Of a DNA stretch of 11,611 bases, positions 6,951 through 11,611 are shown piece after piece. Each line of letters starts with the position of its first letter. Position 1 is the stretch's first letter. A program made the translations under genes and the position numbers. The DNA comes from Alphaproteobacteria bacterium (GTDB taxonomy: Bacteria > Pseudomonadota > Alphaproteobacteria > Micropepsales > Micropepsaceae). The notes under the pieces were generated by a model, which saw only the letters and a program-made list of their open reading frames with translations, was not told the origin of the DNA and made no database searches. The stretch covers positions 1-11,611 of the forward strand of contig JAATGK010000148.1 of the NCBI GenBank assembly GCA_015654715.1, given 5' to 3'.

Positions 6951-6988
6951 AATGGCCCGGCCCTCTGTTTTGGAGGTACCGGGCCATT
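6951..6988 (-). terminator. Hairpin after ctpA (terminator-like or mRNA-protecting)
   Basis: A perfect 10-base inverted repeat, AATGGCCCGG at 6951-6960 and CCGGGCCATT at 6979-6988, lies 25 bases beyond the ctpA stop. The loop itself pairs again (CCTC 6962-6965 with GAGG 6973-6976), so the stem is nearly continuous. On the minus strand it is followed by TTTCGTT, a weak and interrupted U-tract. It may stop part of the transcription after gpmA-envC-ctpA, or protect the 3' end of that message, before the yibQ-rppH part of the run. Confidence 0.55.
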
Positions 6989-7013
6989 CGCGTAGTCTTG
7001 CTGCGGCGATAGA

Positions 7014-8312
7014 TTATTTCTTCGCCGGTTCCTTGGCTTGGGCCACCGTCACTTTGCCGTGCAAGAGGTCGAGGGCGTAGCTGAGCTGGAAGTCCTCGAT
7101 CTTCTTGCCCTGCGGCGGACGGATGACGGTCTGCGGCGCCTTGTTCTTGGCAGCAGCATCGTTGGTCAGATGGCCGGGCAGATCGGCTTCGCTGGGACGC
7201 TCGAACTTGGCCACGTTTTCTTCCGCACCCTGCGCCACCGCGATGGTGGGTACGATGCCTTCGGCCTGAATCGAACGGCCCGACGGGGTGTAGTAGCGCG
7301 CCGTGGTCAGCCGCAGCGCACCGCCGCCTTCGCCGAGCGGAATGATGGTCTGGACCGAGCCTTTGCCGAAGCTGGTCATGCCGACGATGGTGGCCCGCTT
7401 GTGATCCTGCAACGCGCCGGCGACGATTTCCGACGCCGAGGCGGTGCCGCCATTGACCAGGACCACGATCGGCTTGCCGTCGGTGATGTCGCCGGGCTTG
7501 GCGTCATAGCGCTGGGTGTCGTCGGGGTGACGGCCGCGGGTCGAAACGATCTCGCCCTTGGCGAGGAGATCGTCGCAAACCTGCACCGCTTGATCGAGCA
7601 GGCCGCCGGGATCGTTCCTGAGATCGACGACGTAGCCCTTGATCTGCGGAATTTGCTTCCTCAATTCCTTCACGGCCTTTTCGAGGCCGCGGCCGGTTTC
7701 CTCGTTGAAGGACGAAATGCGGATGTACCCGATATCGCCTTCTTTGTGCCATTTGACGCTGTCGACGTGAATGACGGCGCGCAGCAGCGAAACATCGAAC
7801 GGCTTTTTCTCGCCCTGGCGCAGCACGGTGAGCGTCACCTTGCTGCCGGCCGGTCCGCGCATCTTGTCGATGGCATCGTTGAGGCCCATGCCTTGAATGG
7901 CGTCGCCGTTGATCGCGGCGATGTAATCACCGGTTTTGATGCCGGCCTTGGCGGCGGGCGTGTCGTCGATCGGCGAGATCACCTTGATCAGGCCGTCTTC
8001 CATCGTCACTTCGATGCCGACGCCGCCGAATTCGCCTTTGGTGGTGATCTGCATATCGGCGAAGGCTTTGGGATCCATGTAGCTCGAATGCGGATCGAGA
8101 CCGGAAACCATGCCTTCGATGGCGCCGCCCATCAGCTCCTGATCGTTCACCGGGCGGACGTAGTTCTCGCGCACTTTTTCATACGCATCGCTGAACAGTT
8201 CGAACTGTTTGTAGATGCTACCATTGTTGGCGCCTTGCGCTTGCGGGAGCAGCCCCACGGCGGTGACGATGCCAAGACCCATTCCGAGGGCGACATACCC
8301 AAGACGCTTCAT
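7014..8312 (-). CDS. ctpA: Carboxy-terminal processing protease, S41 family
   Basis: A 432-residue periplasmic serine protease that trims C-termini of envelope proteins; in several Gram-negatives CtpA/Prc degrades peptidoglycan hydrolases. The signal peptide covers residues 1-27 (MKRLGYVALGMGLGIVTAVG then LLPQAQG). An N-terminal helical part ends in GLDPHSSYMDP (71-81), followed by a PDZ domain (about 92-170, with GGVGIE and GDYIAAING) and the protease core. Ser292 (GGTASASE) is the nucleophile, Lys317 (SFGKGSVQ) lies the expected 25 residues later as general base, and Gln321 is kept, so the site looks intact. YVVDLRNDPGGLLD (227-240) is characteristic. AGGAAGG nine bases upstream of the ATG supports the start. 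Only one base separates it from the envC-like stop, so the two are surely co-transcribed and probably coupled. Confidence 0.95.
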   Translation of the reverse strand: MKRLGYVALGMGLGIVTAVGLLPQAQGANNGSIYKQFELFSDAYEKVRENYVRPVNDQELMGGAIEGMVSGLDPHSSYMDPKAFADMQITTKGEFGGVGIEVTMEDGLIKVISPIDDTPAAKAGIKTGDYIAAINGDAIQGMGLNDAIDKMRGPAGSKVTLTVLRQGEKKPFDVSLLRAVIHVDSVKWHKEGDIGYIRISSFNEETGRGLEKAVKELRKQIPQIKGYVVDLRNDPGGLLDQAVQVCDDLLAKGEIVSTRGRHPDDTQRYDAKPGDITDGKPIVVLVNGGTASASEIVAGALQDHKRATIVGMTSFGKGSVQTIIPLGEGGGALRLTTARYYTPSGRSIQAEGIVPTIAVAQGAEENVAKFERPSEADLPGHLTNDAAAKNKAPQTVIRPPQGKKIEDFQLSYALDLLHGKVTVAQAKEPAKK

Positions 8313-8313
8313 G

Positions 8314-9660
8314 CTATCTTGCCTTCCTGAGCGCGGCGGCGATGTATGGAGCGGGGCTCATCCCTCGTCCGTTCTTTTGCCGTAATTCAAAATATAACCG
8401 AGGCTCGTGGTCAAATTTCGGCATTGCACCGACCGGCTCCCCCGCCAGAACGGCGTCACCGGACCGCACGTCGAGGCGATCTAACCCTGCCAGGAGCACA
8501 TCGTAACCAGCCCCGATCTCCAGGATCAATACGCGTCCTAGCTTAGGAACCGGGCCGGCGTAAATAATCTTGCCGTCCGCTGGGGCGACGACGGGGGCGC
8601 CGGAGAGTGTAGAATACGTAATGCCGGGGGCCGACGGGCCGCCGACCCCGTCGACACCGCCCTGGTTGTAGGCGCCGACCACCGGCGCTTGCAGCCACGG
8701 TTTGCCGCGCGGGCCCGTGTTAACTGTGACAACCGAAGGACTCGAGGGCGCCGCCCGCAACTGTGCCACCTTCTGAAGCAATGCCTGCAAGTTGACCGCC
8801 TGCGACGCTATGGTATCCAACTTGGTCTTTAGAACTCCATAACGCGCCGCAGCTTCGTCCGCCTGCTGGCGCTTTTCCGCCAGCAACCGGTCGAGATCGG
8901 CCTGCCCCTGCGACAGTGCCGTGGCATTGGCGATGGCCTCGGCCCGGCGCCGAGTCAGTTCGGTGCGGGTGCGCCGAAGCGTGTCGATGCGGCGGGCCAA
9001 GGCTGCGGCATCATGGTAAACGCGCGGCAAAGACGAGCCGATCAGCATCGCCGAGCGCGCCGCCGCCAAGGCATCGTCGGGGCGGACCGCCATCGCCGGC
9101 GGCACGTCATGCTGCAGCCGCTCCAGGATCGCCAGCAGCTTCGACACCGACACGCGATCGCGCGCAAAACTCGCCGCGGACCTGGCGTAGTCGACCGTGA
9201 GGCGCAACACCGCGGCGTCGATGGTCAGCTTTTCGTTTTCGAGAAATTCGATCCTGGCGGCGGATTGGACGAGTTGCTTCTGCAGCGCCGCGGTCTGGCG
9301 TGCCAGTTCGTCGGATTTCTGACGCGCCGTATCGAGCGCCGGTTTGTTCTTGGCAATCTCACCTGACAGCGATTTATACTGGTCGGACGCGGACGGCTGG
9401 CTCTGATGCAGATACTGCTTCAGCGGCACCGCCTTCGCCATATCGCTGTCGGAGATGCCGTCGCTCACCGGCCCGGACGGCGGCGCGGCCGGCGCCGGTT
9501 GTTTGACGGCTGACGATTTGGCCGCGGCGCCAGGTCGCGGTTGCGGCAAGGGCGGCGCATGGCGCGCGGGTCCGGCAGCCGCCGCAGCCGCCGTAACCAA
9601 CGCCAAACACCAAAAGAAGCTCTTAATGGTCGCGCACCCGAGCGGAAAACCGCTGTACAA
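8314..9660 (-). CDS. EnvC-type murein hydrolase activator (degenerate LytM/M23)
   Basis: A periplasmic protein of about 448 residues. In E. coli EnvC binds FtsEX and switches on the amidases AmiA and AmiB at the division site. After a signal-like stretch (about 10-30), an Ala/Pro linker (31-65) leads to long coiled coils at about 92-185 and 215-302, then a LytM domain (about 321-440). All zinc ligands of active M23 peptidases are missing. The GxDxxxP strand reads GITYSTLSG, the central YxH region reads YDVLLAGL, and HLHFE is RLYFE (421-425), much like the SLYFE of E. coli EnvC. It should therefore activate rather than cut. No ATG or GTG fits the start. I chose TTG at 9660, 19 bases after the gpmA stop, because it keeps the whole signal peptide; ATT at about 9630 is another possibility. 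The open frame upstream of 9660 lies inside gpmA. TAG is the stop. Confidence 0.88.
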   Translation of the reverse strand: MYSGFPLGCATIKSFFWCLALVTAAAAAAGPARHAPPLPQPRPGAAAKSSAVKQPAPAAPPSGPVSDGISDSDMAKAVPLKQYLHQSQPSASDQYKSLSGEIAKNKPALDTARQKSDELARQTAALQKQLVQSAARIEFLENEKLTIDAAVLRLTVDYARSAASFARDRVSVSKLLAILERLQHDVPPAMAVRPDDALAAARSAMLIGSSLPRVYHDAAALARRIDTLRRTRTELTRRRAEAIANATALSQGQADLDRLLAEKRQQADEAAARYGVLKTKLDTIASQAVNLQALLQKVAQLRAAPSSPSVVTVNTGPRGKPWLQAPVVGAYNQGGVDGVGGPSAPGITYSTLSGAPVVAPADGKIIYAGPVPKLGRVLILEIGAGYDVLLAGLDRLDVRSGDAVLAGEPVGAMPKFDHEPRLYFELRQKNGRGMSPAPYIAAALRKAR

Positions 9661-9679
9661 TTTTCCGGGCTCTGCTCCG

Positions 9680-10441
9680 TTACGCCTTCTTGGTCTGGGC
9701 TTTGACCGCGTTGATGCGCCGTTCAAGCTCCGCCGGATCTCCCAGGAATTTCGCGACCGCGGCTTTCCAATCCGCAGTGAGACGATAAGCCTTTGGAATA
9801 CCCGTCGGCAAATCGACTTCGGTGATATCTTTGTCGGAAACACCTTCGAGATATTTCAGAAGCGCGCGCAGCGAATTGCCGTGGGCGGCGATGATCACCC
9901 TTTTGCCGGCCTTGAGGTCGGGCAGTATCGCGTTTTCCCAGTAGGGCATGACACGGGCGAGCACGTCTTTCAGGCTTTCGCTCTTGGGCAGATCGCTCGG
10001 GTTGATGTCCTTGTAGCGGCGATCATGGCCGGGGAAATCTTCCGAGGTGACATCCACCGGCGGCGGCGGGACGTCATACGAACGGCGCCAGATCTTGACC
10101 TGATCCGGGCCGAACTTTTCCACCGCTTCCATCTTGTTCTTGCCCTGGAGCGCACCGTAGTGGCGCTCGTTCAGCCGCCAATCCTTCTTCACCGGCAGCC
10201 ACACCGCATCCATCTCGTCGAGGGCGAGATACAAGGTCTGGTTGGCGCGGGTCAGCAGCGACGAGTGGGCGACGTCGAAGGCAAAGCCGTCGTTCTTGAG
10301 CGTGACGCCGGCCGCCTTGGCCTCGCCGATACCCTTTTCCGACAGCCGGCAATCGCGCCAGCCGGTGAACAGATTGAGCTTGTTCCACTCTGATTCGCCG
10401 TGGCGGACGATGACCAATTGATAGTCGCTGTATTGTCCCAT
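9680..10441 (-). CDS. gpmA: 2,3-bisphosphoglycerate-dependent phosphoglycerate mutase
   Basis: A cytoplasmic glycolytic and gluconeogenic enzyme that interconverts 3- and 2-phosphoglycerate through a phosphohistidine. At 253 residues it has normal length for this type. The phospho-acceptor motif VRHGESEWN is at 12-20 with His14, followed by NLFTGWRDCRLSEKG (23-37), Arg65 (LTRANQTL), ERHYGALQG (92-100) with Glu92, and AAHGNSLRALLKYL (185-198) with His187. YDVPPPP (122-128) is typical of the dimeric or tetrameric enzymes. GGAAAG about six bases before the ATG supports 10441; the open frame goes on upstream but with low-complexity, Arg/Ser-rich residues. It heads the minus-strand run and is followed after 19 bases by the EnvC-like gene, so the two share a transcript. 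This is not the Mn-dependent type (GpmM/GpmI), which is a different fold. Confidence 0.96.
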   Translation of the reverse strand: MGQYSDYQLVIVRHGESEWNKLNLFTGWRDCRLSEKGIGEAKAAGVTLKNDGFAFDVAHSSLLTRANQTLYLALDEMDAVWLPVKKDWRLNERHYGALQGKNKMEAVEKFGPDQVKIWRRSYDVPPPPVDVTSEDFPGHDRRYKDINPSDLPKSESLKDVLARVMPYWENAILPDLKAGKRVIIAAHGNSLRALLKYLEGVSDKDITEVDLPTGIPKAYRLTADWKAAVAKFLGDPAELERRINAVKAQTKKA

Positions 10442-10661
10442 CGGTCTTTCCGTTTCCCGTGATTTCGGGGCTCTTTTAGCGCTTGGCGGGGGGATGAGAA
10501 GGGAAAAACCGGAGTCGCAGGGTCGCGGGTAGGGAATATTCCGAAAAATGAAAAGAAAACAACGAGATATCGGTCCGCGCCGAGCGCTGGAGATTCTCTT
10601 CCGCCGCCTCGCGCAGCAGCCTGCTTTTCGGGTCCGCAGAGGGCGCCGGCAGAAACAGGCA

Positions 10662-10715
10662 AAAAGCGCCGGGAAAATCCTGCCGGTGGCTTTTTCGGCG
10701 GCCACCGGCGCTTTT
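10662..10715 (+). repeat. Two competing inverted repeats upstream of flgI
   Basis: An 11-base perfect inverted repeat pairs AAAAGCGCCGG (10662-10672) with CCGGCGCTTTT (10705-10715). Inside it a 9-base perfect inverted repeat pairs GCCGGTGGC (10682-10690) with GCCACCGGC (10701-10709) around a 10-base loop. The two share bases 10705-10709, so only one can form fully at a time. The inner hairpin is followed on the plus strand by GCTTTT, a short U-run, which makes it look like a weak intrinsic terminator reading towards flgI. The outer one would sequester that U-run. Confidence 0.6.
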
Positions 10716-10742
10716 CAACACACTGATTTTACTTGATATTTT
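10714..10742 (+). promoter_or_regulatory. Possible flgI promoter
   Basis: TTCAAC (10714-10719) and TATTTT (10737-10742) are separated by 17 bases in the most AT-rich part of the region. The -10 box matches four of six consensus positions and the -35 box is poor. Transcription would begin near 10749, leaving a leader of about 50 bases. A sigma-54 site was sought and not found at correct spacing. Confidence 0.2.
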
Positions 10743-10801
10743 CAGACCTGCGGACGGCATGAAACTGGCATGAGACGGAGCCGGATCACCGGGTGAAGTC
10801 T

Positions 10802-11611
10802 ATGCGTCTTGTTCAGAAGATCGTTGTCGCGCTCATTGCCGCCGTCCTGATCGGGCAGCCGGCGTGCGCGCTGTCGCGGGTCAAAGACCTGGTCAATATC
10901 GAAGGCGTCCGCGACAACGCCCTGATTGGTTACGGCCTCGTGGTCGGCCTCAACGGCTCCGGCGATTCGCTCAAAAACGCGCCGTTCACCCAGCAATCGA
11001 TCCAGACCATGCTCGAGCGCATGGGCGTCAACACCCGCGGCACCACGATGCAGACCAGGAACACTGCCGCGGTGATGGTGACGGCCAAACTGTCCTCGTT
11101 TGCCGCCAACGGCACCGCCGTCGACGTGGCGGTGAGCGCCATGGGCGATGCCAAGTCGCTGCAAGGCGGCACCCTTCTCGTCACCACGCTGTTCGGCGCC
11201 GACGGCCAGATCTACGCGCTGGCGCAGGGCCCGGTGAGCACCGGCGGTTTCTCCGCCCAAGGCGACGCCGGCTCGGTCACCCGCGGCGTGCCGACCTCGG
11301 GACGCGTCCCCAACGGCGCCATCGTCGAGCGCGAGATCGGTTTCGACCTCGCCTCCTAGCACAATTTGAAGCTCAACCTGCGCAATCCCGACCTCACCAC
11401 CGCTTCGCGCATCGCCATCGCGGTCAACACCTTCATCGGTTCGCCGGTTGCGACTGCCTCCGATCCGGCGACTGTGCGCCTGGCCGTACCAGCCGATTAT
11501 CACGGCGGCGTCGTCGGTCTGTTGACCGACATCGAACAAGTCAAGGTCACCGCCGATCAGACAGCGCGCGTGGTGATCAACGAATCCACCGGCGTGATCG
11601 TGATGGGCTCC
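10802..11611 (+). pseudogene. flgI: Flagellar P-ring protein FlgI, interrupted by an amber codon (partial at window end)
   Basis: FlgI forms the periplasmic P ring around the flagellar rod in Gram-negative bacteria. From ATG 10802 (GGTGA five bases upstream; a GTG at 10793 is an alternative) the product has a signal peptide (about 1-24) and then the family opening SRVKDLVNIEGVRDN (25-39) and ALIGYGLVVGLNGSGDS (40-56). It continues with TQQSIQTMLERMG (63-75), NTAAVMVTAKL (87-97) and NGAIVEREIGFDLAS (171-185). Codon 186 is TAG (11357-11359). The same frame then continues without a break to the window end for 84 codons with clear FlgI sequence (LKLNLRNPDLTTASRIA, later RVVINESTGVIVMG). So there is no frameshift or deletion, only one nonsense codon where a sense codon is expected. 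A full FlgI is about 370 residues, so its last quarter lies outside. TAG ends other genes here, so routine recoding is unlikely. Either the gene is newly broken, or the base is a sequencing error. Confidence 0.88.

Larger units (their letters stand above)
10442..10801. other. Divergent intergenic region between gpmA and flgI
   Basis: About 360 bases with no credible gene: small open frames on both strands have low-complexity, Arg/Lys-rich products and no ribosome sites. The region holds two overlapping inverted repeats (10662-10715), a perfect 10-base palindrome GGAATATTCC (10533-10542) and an AT-rich patch at 10712-10745 that could carry the flgI promoter. The gpmA promoter should also lie here, but no clear -35/-10 pair stands out. 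There is no flgA-like frame upstream of flgI. Confidence 0.5.

Noticed and set aside
7038..8330. Plus-strand open frame of 430 codons covering ctpA
   Set aside because: It is the complement of a protease gene with intact motifs. High GC at third positions leaves the opposite frame free of stops. Its product has no recognisable domain.
10476..10760. Small minus-strand frame (94 codons) and plus-strand frame at 10548-10736 in the gpmA-flgI gap
   Set aside because: Both are Arg/Lys/Ser-rich, have no ribosome site and run through the inverted repeats. I see no support for translation.
10766..10793. Possible sigma-54 promoter (GG ... GC) just before flgI
   Set aside because: The GG and GC elements are separated by 11 rather than 10 bases, and transcription would begin almost at the start codon.

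Overview
The window looks like chromosomal DNA from a GC-rich, flagellated Gram-negative bacterium, most probably an alphaproteobacterium. The reasons are the block envC-like / ctpA / yibQ-like / rppH, a flagellar P-ring gene, and a short palindrome (positions 290-312) of a type common between genes in that class. I cannot place it more finely from sequence alone.

Layout. Positions 1-240 hold the 3' end of an unrecognised plus-strand gene. From 10441 down to 348 ten genes run on the minus strand. In transcription order they are: phosphoglycerate mutase gpmA (10441-9680); an EnvC-type murein hydrolase activator (9660-8314); the carboxy-terminal processing protease ctpA (8312-7014); a hairpin; a YibQ-type divergent polysaccharide deacetylase (6822-5650); the RNA pyrophosphohydrolase rppH (5605-5120); an exported nucleotide-pyrophosphatase-type phosphodiesterase (5066-3822); L-lactate dehydrogenase ldh (3751-2789); then, after a 215-base gap, a small unknown protein (2573-2124) and a pentapeptide-repeat protein (2115-949) that look translationally linked; and a VIT/CCC1-family membrane protein (878-348). 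A 350-base divergent intergenic region with competing inverted repeats separates gpmA from flgI on the plus strand (from 10802 to the window end). flgI carries an in-frame amber codon at 11357-11359.

How the genes work together. EnvC-type activator, CtpA and YibQ-like protein are all periplasmic or envelope proteins linked to peptidoglycan turnover. They form the core of the window, with the soluble enzymes gpmA, rppH and ldh around them. The order phosphoglycerate mutase - envC - yibQ matches the E. coli gpmM-envC-yibQ arrangement, but the mutase here is of the unrelated 2,3-bisphosphoglycerate-dependent type.

I found no mobile element, CRISPR array, tRNA or rRNA, and no clear new defence or biosynthetic system. 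The points most worth checking are the interrupted flgI, the exchanged mutase in a conserved gene order, the small-unknown/pentapeptide-repeat pair, the serine at the expected nucleophile site of the phosphodiesterase, and the two overlapping inverted repeats upstream of flgI.
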